Source: Solimonas fluminis
GTDB taxonomy: Bacteria > Pseudomonadota > Gammaproteobacteria > Nevskiales > Nevskiaceae
Length of the DNA: 64,000 nt
Direction: 5' to 3'
NCBI RefSeq assembly: GCF_002930645.1
Contig: NZ_PSNW01000015.1
Location: 1-64,000 of the forward strand
Under the pieces are notes generated by a model, which worked only from the letters and a program-made list of their open reading frames with translations, ran no database searches and was not told where the DNA came from. Shown one piece after another: positions 7,449 to 15,062 of this stretch. Within the stretch, counting starts at the first letter, position 1; each line of letters begins with the position of its first letter. A program made the position numbers and the translations under genes.

Positions 7449-8693
7449 TCAGCGCACCAGCACGATCGGGCAGCGGTCGAGCCCGTAGTTCAGCAGGCCG
7501 CCGGTCTGCCGCTTGAAGGGCTGGCTGCCGGGGTCGATGCGCGAGCAGCGGTCGAGCAGGCCGTTGATCATCTTGTCGGCCTCCAGGCGGGCGATGCCGG
7601 CGCCCATGCAGTGGTGGATGCCGTGGCCGAAGGTGAGCTGGCGGCCGACGTTGGGGCGGTTCAGGATGAACTCGTCCGGCGATTCGAATACCGCCGGATC
7701 GCGGTTGGCGGCGGCGTAGAACAGCGCCGCCCACTCGCCGGCGCGGATCTGCGCGCCGCCGATCTCCACGTCCATGGTCGCCACGCGGAACAGGCGCTGC
7801 GGCGGACCGTCGCGGCGCAGGCTCTCCTCGATGAAGGGCCGCACCAGGCGGCGGTCCTGTTTCAGCATCGGGAAGAACTGCGGTTCCTGCGCCAGCGTGC
7901 AGGCCAGGTTGCCCAGCAGGTAGCCGGTGGTTTCGGCGCCCGCCACGACCAGCGTCAGGCAGAAGCGCGTGACCTCGTCGCGCGTCAGGCTCTCGCCCTC
8001 GTCCTCGGCGCGGATGAAGGCGGTCATCAGGTCGTCCGGCGGCGTCAGGCCGCGCTCGATGTCGCGGTAGCGCTCGGCCACGGCCTCCGCGTAGTACATC
8101 GCGATCTCGCGGTTGCACTGGTTGCGCTCCTCCAGCGTGAAGTCGGAGGTCACCATGAACGCGCTCGCCCAGCGGCGCAGCTTGTCGTAGTCGCCCTCCG
8201 GCGTGCCGATCAGCCGGGTCATCACGCGGGCCGGCAGCACCTCGGCGAAGTCGTGCATGAACTCGACATCGCCGTCCGGCAGTTCCGCGATCATGCCGGC
8301 GACGGTGCGCTCCACCCAGGGCGCCACGTCGTGCTCGACGCGCTTGGGCGTGAAGGCCTGCTTGGCGATGTTGCGCAGCACCGTATGCCGCGGCCGGTCA
8401 TGGTTGACCAGCATCAGCGTCGGCGCATCGGACGCCTCCTGCATCGGATCGCGGGAGGAGAAGGCATCGTGGTTCTTCGCCGCCGCCGCGACATCGGCGT
8501 ACTTCAGGAAGACCCAGGAGGGCTCGGGCACGTCCTGGCCGGGCACCGTCCCCGGAGGCCAGTCGCGCAGGCCGAACTGCGGCGGACGGTCGCGCAGCAG
8601 CGCGTAGTACGGATAGGGATTGGCGATCACCTCGGGCCGGTTCAGGGACTCGACGGTGAAGCTGGCTGCGTCGGGCAGACGGGTCTGGCTCAC
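7449..8693 (-). CDS. Cytochrome P450 (class I bacterial type)
   Basis: This is a 414-residue soluble P450 with all diagnostic motifs: I-helix AGAETT (251-256), the K-helix ExxR (E290 to R293) and the heme loop FGHGIHHCMGAG with the axial cysteine at 362. It should hydroxylate a hydrophobic substrate using electrons from the ferredoxin encoded downstream in the same operon. Bacterial P450s of this general layout act on terpenes, sterols, alkyl aromatics or fatty acids; the sequence alone does not choose between them. It is the first gene of a leftward operon (P450, crotonase, ferredoxin, NTF2-like, membrane protein, acyl-CoA ligase), with a promoter and operator-like repeats just upstream. Confidence 0.95.
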   Translation of the reverse strand: MSQTRLPDAASFTVESLNRPEVIANPYPYYALLRDRPPQFGLRDWPPGTVPGQDVPEPSWVFLKYADVAAAAKNHDAFSSRDPMQEASDAPTLMLVNHDRPRHTVLRNIAKQAFTPKRVEHDVAPWVERTVAGMIAELPDGDVEFMHDFAEVLPARVMTRLIGTPEGDYDKLRRWASAFMVTSDFTLEERNQCNREIAMYYAEAVAERYRDIERGLTPPDDLMTAFIRAEDEGESLTRDEVTRFCLTLVVAGAETTGYLLGNLACTLAQEPQFFPMLKQDRRLVRPFIEESLRRDGPPQRLFRVATMDVEIGGAQIRAGEWAALFYAAANRDPAVFESPDEFILNRPNVGRQLTFGHGIHHCMGAGIARLEADKMINGLLDRCSRIDPGSQPFKRQTGGLLNYGLDRCPIVLVR

Positions 8694-8734
8694 GGGGCTT
8701 TCCTCAATCGCACGTTCAATGTGGTTATTAGTTG

Positions 8735-8772
8735 ATTGTGTCTTTTGGACACTATTGTGTCAAGGACACAAT
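8735..8772 (-). promoter_or_regulatory. Promoter with tandem operator-like inverted repeats for the P450 operon
   Basis: A perfect inverted repeat ATTGTGTC-AAG-GACACAAT spans 8754-8772. Beside it is a second copy, ATTGTGTCTTTTGGACAC (8735-8752). On the minus strand, TTGACA (8758-8763) inside the first repeat and CACAAT (8735-8740) inside the second are 17 bases apart and form a plausible sigma-70 promoter. A bound regulator would block both boxes. The second repeat is nearly identical to one at the receptor promoter (3587-3602). Confidence 0.65.
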
Positions 8773-8799
8773 ATGTCGCGATACGCCGGCGGGACCGGG

Positions 8800-10242
8800 T
8801 CAGCCGTGCTTCTGCAGGACGCGGGCGATGCGCTCGAAGCGCGGACCGTAGGGCGGGCGCAGCATGGCGCCGACGTCGAAGCGGCTCTGGCGGTAGACGG
8901 CGCGCGCATGCGAGAAGCGCCTGAAGCCGTCGCGGCCGTGATAGGCCCCCATGCCGCTGGCGCCCACGCCGCCGAAGGGCAGGTCGTCCATCGTGTAGTG
9001 CATGATCACGTCGTTGAGCGTGACGCCGCCGGACACGGTGCGCGTCAGCAGTTCGCGGACCTGACGGCGATCGTCGCCGAAGTAGTACAGGGCCAGCGGG
9101 CGCGGCCTGGCATTGATCGATGCCAGGGCGTCCTCGAAGCAGTCGTAGCCCACGATGGGCAGCAGGGGGCCGAAGATTTCCTCGCGCATCAGCGCCAGGG
9201 ACGGTGCGGGCTCCACCACCATCGTCAGCGGCACCATGCTCGCACCCGGCAACTCGCTGCGGCCGGTCCACTCCAACTCGATCACTTCCGCGCCCGAAGC
9301 GCGGGCCTCCTGCACGTAGCCGCGCAGGCGGCCGGCGTGCCGCTCGTTGATCGCGGCGACGAAGTCGCGGCTGCCGGAGGACTCGGGCAGCATGCCCTTG
9401 AAGGCTTCGATCAGCGCATCGACCAGTTCGCGCTTGCGCGCATTCGGCACCAGCACGTAGTCCGGCGCCAGGCAGACCTGGCCGGCGTTGAACACCTTGC
9501 CGAAGGCAATGCGCCGCGCCGCCAACGCCAGGTCGGCGCCCTCGCCGATCAGCGTCGGCGACTTGCCGCCCAATTCCAGGGTCAGCGGCGTCAGGTGTTC
9601 CGAAGCCGCCCGCATGATGTGCTTCGCCACCACCTCGCCACCCGTGTACAGCAGGTGGTCGAAAGGCAGCGCGCTGAACTCGCGGCCCACCTCGACGCCG
9701 CCGGTGACCACGGCCAGCTCCGCGGGGCCGAAAGCGGAGGCGATCATCTCCTGCAGCAGCGCCGCCGTCGCCGGCGTGGCTTCCGAGGGCTTCATCATCA
9801 CCCGGTTGCCGGCGGCGAGGATTCCCGCCAGGGGCGCGATCGCCAGATTGACGGGCACGTTCCAGGGGCTGATCACACCGACCACGCCCAGCGGCTGGTA
9901 GTGCACCTCCGCACGCGCGCCGAGCAGCTTGAACGGCAGGCCGGGGCTGCGGCGCTCCGGACGCATCCAGTGACGCAGCCGGGAGATGGCCAGGCGCAGC
10001 GGCTTGGCGGTGGTGACCACCTCGGCGAACCAGGTCTGGTGCGGCGAGCGGTAGCCGAAGTCTGCGCTCAGGGCTTCGACGATGCGCGACTCATGGCTCT
10101 CCAGCACGGCGAGCAACCGCCGCAGCCGGTCGATGCGCTGTTCCGCCGATGGATACGGCTCCGCTGCATAGGCCGCCTGCTGGGCCTGCAGCAGCCCGGA
10201 CAGCCCCGTTCCCACCCCCTTCGTCCCGTTGTCACCGTGCAT
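8800..10242 (-). CDS. Aldehyde dehydrogenase (coniferyl-aldehyde dehydrogenase-like)
   Basis: The 480-residue NAD(P)-dependent aldehyde dehydrogenase has the cofactor-domain segment VVGVISPWNVPVNL, the LELGGKSP motif with the catalytic glutamate, and the active-site cysteine in NAGQVCLAPDY. The shape (no N-terminal extension, class 3/coniferyl-type length) fits the fatty or coniferyl aldehyde group. It would oxidise an aldehyde made after P450 hydroxylation, giving the acid that the CoA ligase then activates. It is transcribed leftward, divergently from the MarR-type regulator gene, and a 26-base palindrome lies between the two. Confidence 0.92.
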   Translation of the reverse strand: MHGDNGTKGVGTGLSGLLQAQQAAYAAEPYPSAEQRIDRLRRLLAVLESHESRIVEALSADFGYRSPHQTWFAEVVTTAKPLRLAISRLRHWMRPERRSPGLPFKLLGARAEVHYQPLGVVGVISPWNVPVNLAIAPLAGILAAGNRVMMKPSEATPATAALLQEMIASAFGPAELAVVTGGVEVGREFSALPFDHLLYTGGEVVAKHIMRAASEHLTPLTLELGGKSPTLIGEGADLALAARRIAFGKVFNAGQVCLAPDYVLVPNARKRELVDALIEAFKGMLPESSGSRDFVAAINERHAGRLRGYVQEARASGAEVIELEWTGRSELPGASMVPLTMVVEPAPSLALMREEIFGPLLPIVGYDCFEDALASINARPRPLALYYFGDDRRQVRELLTRTVSGGVTLNDVIMHYTMDDLPFGGVGASGMGAYHGRDGFRRFSHARAVYRQSRFDVGAMLRPPYGPRFERIARVLQKHG

Positions 10243-10312
10243 CGCAGTCCTCCCGCGCCATGGAAAAGGCGCCCGCCGGGTCCCGGCGGGCGGCGCGAGA
10301 GTGTGCTTTTGT

Positions 10313-10338
10313 TAATTATGTCCGTCAAGACATAATTA
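10313..10338. promoter_or_regulatory. Perfect 10-bp inverted repeat, probable operator in the aldehyde dehydrogenase/regulator divergent region
   Basis: TAATTATGTC (10313-10322) and GACATAATTA (10329-10338) form a perfect dyad with a six-base spacer. The half-site ATTATGTC differs by one base from the ATTGTGTC half-sites at 3587, 8735 and 8754. On the minus strand the spacer contains TTGACG, a possible -35 box for the aldehyde dehydrogenase gene. It lies about 120 bases before the regulator start, which fits autoregulation and control of both divergent genes. Confidence 0.6.
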
Positions 10339-10456
10339 TTTTTTATTCTTGTTTTCCAAGATACTATATTTCAGGATATAAACAGTTCCGCCGCCGGCAG
10401 CGGGCTTGGTATAGCCTCGGCCGCGAAGACCAGACCTCCTGCCCGACCAGAGCCCC

Positions 10457-11017
10457 GTGAACCAGAAGAAAGGCGTTTCAAGGACCACCGAAGTCCGCCG
10501 CATCCCGCATCTGAACGGGCCGCACGAGTTGCTGGAACTGTTCTATCCCATCCACTACACGGTGGGCATGACCATCGAGGACACGCTGCGGTCCGGCAAG
10601 GCCCTGAACCGCCACCAGACCGTGATCATGTGGCTGATCCGCTCGCAGGGTGTCGACGGCAAGCTGATGCGCCGCAAGTTCGTCGAGAAGGCGATGATGG
10701 ACTGGTTCGAGATCACCAGCAGCTCGGTCTCCAAGGCCCTGAGGGCCATGTCCAAGCCGCCGCTGGGGCTGATCCAGATCATGGAAGACCCGGATTCCGG
10801 CCGGGAGAAGCTGATCAAGCTCACGCCCAAGGGTGAGCGCTTCATGCTGCAGATGGTGACCAACGGCCAGGCGCTGATGCGCTGGGCCATCGACTACATG
10901 ACGCCCGAAGAGGTCGACATGGGCGTGCACTTCCTGTCGCTGGTGGCGCGCATCTTCGAGAACGCGCCGCGCCCGCGCGAGGAAAGCGACCAGGACCGCA
11001 CGGCACCCGCACGCTGA
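10457..11017 (+). CDS. MarR-type winged-helix transcriptional regulator
   Basis: The 186-residue protein has a central winged helix-turn-helix: a recognition-helix region (DWFEITSSSVSKALRAM) and a wing containing DPDSGREKLIKLTPKGE, the Asp-x-x-x-Gly-Arg pattern typical of MarR proteins, flanked by dimerisation helices. MarR proteins usually repress catabolic genes and release DNA on binding an aromatic or fatty ligand. It is divergent from the aldehyde dehydrogenase gene and is the only regulator gene in the cluster, so it is the natural candidate to bind the shared ATTRTGTC repeats. The start is a GTG with a weak RBS; an ATG 36 codons in is too short for the fold. A strong terminator follows immediately. 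Confidence 0.85.
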   Translation: MNQKKGVSRTTEVRRIPHLNGPHELLELFYPIHYTVGMTIEDTLRSGKALNRHQTVIMWLIRSQGVDGKLMRRKFVEKAMMDWFEITSSSVSKALRAMSKPPLGLIQIMEDPDSGREKLIKLTPKGERFMLQMVTNGQALMRWAIDYMTPEEVDMGVHFLSLVARIFENAPRPREESDQDRTAPAR

Positions 11018-11045
11018 AAAAAAAGGCGCCGCGCGGCGCCTTTTT
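11018..11045. terminator. Bidirectional intrinsic terminator
   Basis: An A-run, the self-complementary stem GGCGCCGCGCGGCGCC and a T-run follow the regulator stop codon directly. The symmetry lets it terminate transcription from both sides, including the leftward cholesterol oxidase-side strand if read through. Confidence 0.85.
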
Positions 11046-11103
11046 CGTTTGGGGGATCGACGAACTGCCAGGGTCTCCCTGAAGAAGCCGCCGTTCGCCC
11101 TGA

Positions 11104-11165
11104 GCCTGTCGAGGGAGGACGGCACTCGCTGACCTGCCGCGGGGACCGCCACTGCTTCGACAGGC
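11104..11165. repeat. Extragenic palindrome with GCCTGTCGA/TCGACAGGC arms
   Basis: The arms GCCTGTCGA (11104-11112) and TCGACAGGC (11157-11165) are perfect inverted repeats, extended imperfectly by CGTTCGCCCTGA on the left. The motif resembles the interspersed 'TTCGACAGGCTCAGG' palindromes common between genes of many proteobacteria. It lies between the terminator and the cholesterol oxidase stop. Confidence 0.45.
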
Positions 11166-11194
11166 GCGGCACGGACCGCCTTTCCAGAACTTCC

Positions 11195-12979
11195 CTAGGC
11201 CGGCATGAGCCGATCCAGCATCGGGCTGCTGAAGATGCGGTGCGGGTCGAACTGGTCGAGCTTCTGCAGCGCCCAGTCCCAGTTCTCCTGCGGGCCGGCG
11301 GCGGCGCGGAAGCCCTGCGGGATGTGCTGGCCCAGCACCAGCGGATCGGTCCAGGCCGCGCCGGTGCCGTAGCCCCAGCCCTTGGACCACTCCACGCGCA
11401 TCGTCGCGTAGCTTCCGCTGTAGTTCTGGAAGGCCCAGAGCTCGAACTCGCGGAAGAATTCATTGGCGTGGGGCGTGCCGGGAAAGGTCAGCAGGTCCAG
11501 CCAGATCGCCACGTCCCATTCCGGGTGATCCGGGCGTGGGCGCACGGCCGAAAGCGCCGGGGCCTCGGCACCGGGGATGCCGACATGCTCCGGGTGGTCC
11601 AGGCCGGTGATGCGGATCTCCACCGGACCGTTGACGGGGTACTGCCCGCGGGCCTGGTAGGCCTGCATCATGGCCTGGTACTTCTGGTTGAATTCGTGGA
11701 TCACGCGCTGGATGTTGGCGCGCGAGGTCAGGATGGCATAGCCGTTGGCCGTGACGCGCAGCGTGGTCGGTTTCACGTACAGCATCAGGTTCTTCGACGG
11801 ACCCCAGATGTCCTGCGACAGCGTCGCCAGCAGCCCGGCGCTGCTCACGGTGTATTCGACGGCGCCAAAGGCCGGGGTTGCCGCGCCGACGCCGCTCAGC
11901 ACCTGGTCGGCGAGATCGGAGACCACGCGCGGGATCGCGTCGGCGAATACGTAGTTGTAGGGGCGCGTGACCTTGCGCGACAGCAGCGGCTTGGCCGGAC
12001 TGACGCTCCAGACCTTGAGCCAGGGATTCGAGGTGAACGGGAACTGGATCGCCTCGATGCGGCCGGCCTGCTGGACGAAGCTGGCGATCGTGCGGCCGCC
12101 GCTGCCCGGCGCCGCGAACATCTCGCTGGCCGGTATGTTCATGTAGCTCACGCAGCGCAGGTTGGTATTGGCGCCCGCGCGCAGCACCACCTCGGTGACG
12201 AAGCTGCGCCCCAGGTGCGTCATCAGCGCCTTGCAGTGGGGGTGCGAACGCGGCACGGTGCGCAGCTCGTAGCGGGCGCTGCCTTCGTCCCAGACCACGG
12301 CGGTGATGCTGACGATGAGATTGCTGAGCGTGCCGAAGGTATGCCCCGGCTTGCGCGCCTCGCCCAGCGCCGGAAGGCCGGTGCCATGGCAGCCGATGGC
12401 CAGCATGCCGCCGATGGTGATGTCGCCCGGCGCCGGCGAAGCGGCCAGTCCGCAGCCATGGGTTTCGAGGAAACCCAGCAGGTCTTCCAGCATCGCTCCG
12501 GCCTGCACGCGTACCGCCGCCTCCGGCAGCGGCGCCACCATCTGCATGTCGGCCAGGTGGGCGGTGGTGTCCACCATCAGGATGCGCGCGTCGGAGGACG
12601 TGCCCGGCTCCAGCGCCAGCGGCGACCAGTTGTGCATCGAGCCGCGCGGACGCAGGCGCCAGCCCTGGGCCTTGGCCCAGTTGGCCAGCGTCACCACTTC
12701 CTGCGGGTCGCGCGGCGAGCAGGTCCACAGTGCATCCACGCGGATGTCGCCGGCCCAGTTCTCGAAGCCCTGGCGGTAGAGATCGAAGCCGGCCGGGAAG
12801 GCCGCCGGCGGCGTGCCGGCGGCAGCCTCGGCCGGCGTCAGGCGGAACAGCGGCGCCCAGGCCGCCGCGGCGGCGAACGAACCCAGACCCTTGATGACTC
12901 CGCGGCGCGAGACGCTGCGCCCCCGGCCGCTTGCGGCAGGCTCACTGTTTCCCTGTGACAAGGCTTCCCCCGTTCGCAC
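11195..12979 (-). CDS. Tat-exported cholesterol oxidase, VAO-type (class II) FAD enzyme
   Basis: The 594-residue protein begins with a twin-arginine signal (SRRGVIKGLG, residues 24-33, then an Ala-rich hydrophobic stretch). The FAD-binding domain follows, with the segment RPRGSMHNWSP (110-120), whose His116 matches the covalent FAD-histidine of class II cholesterol oxidases. Next come the PGDITIGGMLAIGCHG nucleotide-binding segment and a long cholesterol-oxidase substrate domain. It would oxidise a 3-beta-hydroxysterol to the 4-en-3-one in the periplasm or medium with release of hydrogen peroxide. A GTG at 12979 keeps the frame; downstream TTG starts are possible. It stands alone on the minus strand but beside the P450/CoA ligase cluster, which could process similar substrates. 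Confidence 0.85.
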   Translation of the reverse strand: MRTGEALSQGNSEPAASGRGRSVSRRGVIKGLGSFAAAAAWAPLFRLTPAEAAAGTPPAAFPAGFDLYRQGFENWAGDIRVDALWTCSPRDPQEVVTLANWAKAQGWRLRPRGSMHNWSPLALEPGTSSDARILMVDTTAHLADMQMVAPLPEAAVRVQAGAMLEDLLGFLETHGCGLAASPAPGDITIGGMLAIGCHGTGLPALGEARKPGHTFGTLSNLIVSITAVVWDEGSARYELRTVPRSHPHCKALMTHLGRSFVTEVVLRAGANTNLRCVSYMNIPASEMFAAPGSGGRTIASFVQQAGRIEAIQFPFTSNPWLKVWSVSPAKPLLSRKVTRPYNYVFADAIPRVVSDLADQVLSGVGAATPAFGAVEYTVSSAGLLATLSQDIWGPSKNLMLYVKPTTLRVTANGYAILTSRANIQRVIHEFNQKYQAMMQAYQARGQYPVNGPVEIRITGLDHPEHVGIPGAEAPALSAVRPRPDHPEWDVAIWLDLLTFPGTPHANEFFREFELWAFQNYSGSYATMRVEWSKGWGYGTGAAWTDPLVLGQHIPQGFRAAAGPQENWDWALQKLDQFDPHRIFSSPMLDRLMPA

Positions 12980-13103
12980 TCATAGAGCCGGCGTCATGAC
13001 AAACGTCGGCTTTCCCCTGTGCCGATCATAGGGGGAAAGCGGCGGCCTCGGCTCTACACCGAACGGATGGGGGAATTTTCTTACACGCCGCTGCACCGAG
13101 GGT

Positions 13104-13132
13104 CCGGCGAACGGCGAAAAGCCGTTCGCCGG
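13104..13132. other. Perfect 12-bp hairpin abutting the SDR stop codon
   Basis: CCGGCGAACGGC (13104-13115) and GCCGTTCGCCGG (13121-13132) flank a GAAAA loop and end one base before the TAG stop of the SDR gene. No T-run follows on either strand, so it may stabilise the mRNA 3' end or be a rho-dependent boundary instead of an intrinsic terminator. Confidence 0.5.
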
Positions 13133-14017
13133 CTAGGCGGCCGTGGTCTCTCCGCCCAGCAACGACAACACCTCGCCGGTGATGTAGCTGGAGTCGAGGT
13201 TGGAGGCGAAGAACACGAAGGCCGGCGCGATCTCCTCCGGCTGGGCCGGCCGCTTCATTGGCGTCTTGGCTCCGTGCTGCGCCACTTTCTCTGCCGTCTT
13301 GTCCGCGACGTTCAGCGGCGTCCAGACCGGCCCCGGGGCCACGCAGTTCACGCGGATGCCGCGCGGCAACAGGTTCTGCGCCAGGGACTTGGTGAAGGCG
13401 TGGATCGCGCCCTTGGTGGCGGAATAGTCCAGCAGCGCATGGCTGCCCTCCAGCCCGGTGACGGAGCCGCAGTTGACGATCGCCGACCCCGGCTTGAGAT
13501 GCGGCAGCGCCGCGCGCGCCATCTGCATGTAGCCGATGATGTTGGTGCGGAACGTGCGGTCGATCTGCTCGTCGCTGAGGTCCTCCAGGCGCTCCACGCT
13601 CTGCTGGAACGCGGCATTGTTGACCAGGATATCGAGCCGGCCGAAGCATTCCACCGTGTTCTCCACGGCGCGCCGGCAGAAGCCGGGGTCGCGCACGTCG
13701 CCGGGCAGCAGCAGGCACTGACGGCCCTCGCTTTCCACCGCACGCTGCGTCTCGGAGGCATCCAGCTTCTCCTCCTGCAGGTGCACGATGGCCACGTCCG
13801 CGCCCTCACGGGCGTACAGCGTCGCCACCGCGCGGCCGATGCCGCTGTCGCCGCCGGTGATCAGCGCCACGCGGTGCGCCAGCTTGCCGGAGCCGCGATA
13901 ACCGGGCGCCTGGTACTGCGGACGCGGCTCCATCTTGAATTCGAACCCCGGCTTGTCCTGATGCTGCGGCGGCATCGGCGAGCGCGGGTGCCGGCGTGCC
14001 TCGCGGGTCTGCTCCAT
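13133..14017 (-). CDS. Short-chain dehydrogenase/reductase (YghA/general stress type)
   Basis: The roughly 294-residue SDR has the cofactor motif TGGDSGIGRA, the NNAAF segment, and the catalytic Ser (NCGSVTG) and Tyr-x3-Lys (YSATK). A roughly 40-residue N-terminal extension rich in Pro, Gln and His precedes the Rossmann fold, as in YghA and Bacillus GS39-type stress SDRs. Substrate unknown; such proteins reduce aldehydes or ketones. The ATG at 14017 (MEQTREAR) has AGGAG seven bases upstream and is preferred over the in-frame ATGs at 14023 and 14038. Neighbours are also stress or envelope-type small proteins. Confidence 0.88.
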   Translation of the reverse strand: MEQTREARRHPRSPMPPQHQDKPGFEFKMEPRPQYQAPGYRGSGKLAHRVALITGGDSGIGRAVATLYAREGADVAIVHLQEEKLDASETQRAVESEGRQCLLLPGDVRDPGFCRRAVENTVECFGRLDILVNNAAFQQSVERLEDLSDEQIDRTFRTNIIGYMQMARAALPHLKPGSAIVNCGSVTGLEGSHALLDYSATKGAIHAFTKSLAQNLLPRGIRVNCVAPGPVWTPLNVADKTAEKVAQHGAKTPMKRPAQPEEIAPAFVFFASNLDSSYITGEVLSLLGGETTAA

Positions 14018-14114
14018 CGTCATTCTCCTGGCGTCCATGCCTGGTCTGCGATGTTGCCACCGCCGCGCTGAATCGCTGCGGAACGGCGTTTCGCCCGCCG
14101 CCGTGCAGCCTGCC

Positions 14115-14480
14115 TCAGCGCCGGTCGTCGCGCCGCCGCCTCGACGAACCCGGCTCCGCCGGCTGCAGCCGGCGGCGTCGGGCTCGCCGCAGCGTGGCCC
14201 AGTCGCGCAGCGCGCCGAAGCCGGTATTGAAGCGCAGCGAATGGATCGCCCGCTCGCCCAGCCAGCTCAGTTCGTAGGCCGCAGCCGGCGGCTCGCCGCG
14301 CAGCAGGAACTGGCGAGCGACCAGTTCCGCCAGTGCCGTGTCCAGGTCGCTGCGCCGCAGGCCGGTCTTCTTCCACTCCTGCTGCAGGGTCACCAGGGCC
14401 AGCGCGCTGCCGTGCCGCTTGCGCAGCGCCCGGTAGATGCCGAGCACTGCGCGCATGCGCGTACTGGGCCGTACCGTCAT
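14115..14480 (-). CDS. Hypothetical basic protein with winged-helix-like core
   Basis: The 121 residues read as three or four helices followed by a short wing-like segment (LLRGEPPAAAYELSWLGERA) and a very Arg-rich tail (RRARRRRLQPAEPGSSRRRR). The spacing resembles a small winged helix, but I do not recognise the family. It starts nine bases after the stop of the YqjD-like gene, so the two are probably cotranscribed. Confidence 0.6.
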   Translation of the reverse strand: MTVRPSTRMRAVLGIYRALRKRHGSALALVTLQQEWKKTGLRRSDLDTALAELVARQFLLRGEPPAAAYELSWLGERAIHSLRFNTGFGALRDWATLRRARRRRLQPAEPGSSRRRRDDRR

Positions 14481-14489
14481 GGCCGCCGC

Positions 14490-14789
14490 CTAGTGTGCCG
14501 CCTGGCGGTTTGCCACGGCCAGCGCCACGACACCGGCACCCACGCAGATGCCGGCCGCCTGGACCGGATGATTTCGCAGATACTGCGTCGCGGCGCTGAT
14601 GGCGCGTCCGCTGCCGCCCGGCCAGCGTTCATAGAGACTGTCCACGCGGCGGCGCGCCTGTCTGATACGGCCGCGCAACTGCTGCTCCACCAGGCTCAGG
14701 CCCTCGGTGACCAGGCCGTCCGCCCGGTCGAAAAGTTCGTCGACGGCGTGCTGGCCGACGAGGGCTACCTTCTTCTGCTTCCTGCTCAT
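14490..14789 (-). CDS. YqjD/ElaB-like (DUF883 type) small membrane protein
   Basis: The 99-residue protein begins MSRKQKKVALVGQHAVDEL, continues with an amphipathic basic helix (QLRGRIRQARRRVDSLYE) and ends with one membrane segment after RNHPVQA (AAGICVGAGVVALAVA). DUF883 proteins have this order, and E. coli YqjD and ElaB are stationary-phase ribosome-associated inner-membrane proteins. An AAGGAGA box six to seven bases before the ATG at 14789 decides the start over a longer upstream frame. It is divergent from the small Pro-rich protein gene, with 76 bases between them. Confidence 0.72.
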   Translation of the reverse strand: MSRKQKKVALVGQHAVDELFDRADGLVTEGLSLVEQQLRGRIRQARRRVDSLYERWPGGSGRAISAATQYLRNHPVQAAGICVGAGVVALAVANRQAAH

Positions 14790-14865
14790 CTGTCTTCTCC
14801 TTCCATGGATGGGAACGTCCTGTCCTTGCGCGCGGTCCCAATGGTTCGGACTCAAGGAGAGAACC

Positions 14866-15051
14866 ATGACGCAGCACAAGGACGGCCGCAGCATTCAGAC
14901 ACCCCGGATCAAGGACCCGGTTCCGCCGAAACCACGCGATACTCCGCCGCCGCAGCCGCGCGACCGCACTCCCGGCCAGCAGGGGCAGCAGGGCGGGGCA
15001 GCCGACTCCCTGGATGACCTCGCCGACAAGCTGCCGCCCGCCGTGAACTGA
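14866..15051 (+). CDS. Small proline-rich hydrophilic protein
   Basis: A 61-residue ORF beginning MTQHKDGRSIQTPRI follows an AAGGAGAGAACC ribosome binding site. The product is hydrophilic, with repeated Pro-Arg-Asp units (KPRDTPPPQPRDRTPGQQGQ) and an acidic end (DSLDDLADKLPPAVN). I do not recognise a family; it is probably intrinsically disordered. Its start overlaps no other gene and the RBS is strong, so I regard it as real despite its length. Confidence 0.6.
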   Translation: MTQHKDGRSIQTPRIKDPVPPKPRDTPPPQPRDRTPGQQGQQGGAADSLDDLADKLPPAVN

Positions 15052-15062
15052 GGCCGAGCCCG

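Noticed and set aside
3639-10242. Whole cluster as a known camphor- or cymene-type P450 pathway
   Set aside because: No ferredoxin reductase, no Baeyer-Villiger oxygenase or lactonase, and the CoA ligase/crotonase set does not match those pathways.
13104-13132. Perfect hairpin as an intrinsic terminator of the SDR gene
   Set aside because: No T-run on either strand, so it is reported as a hairpin of unknown role.
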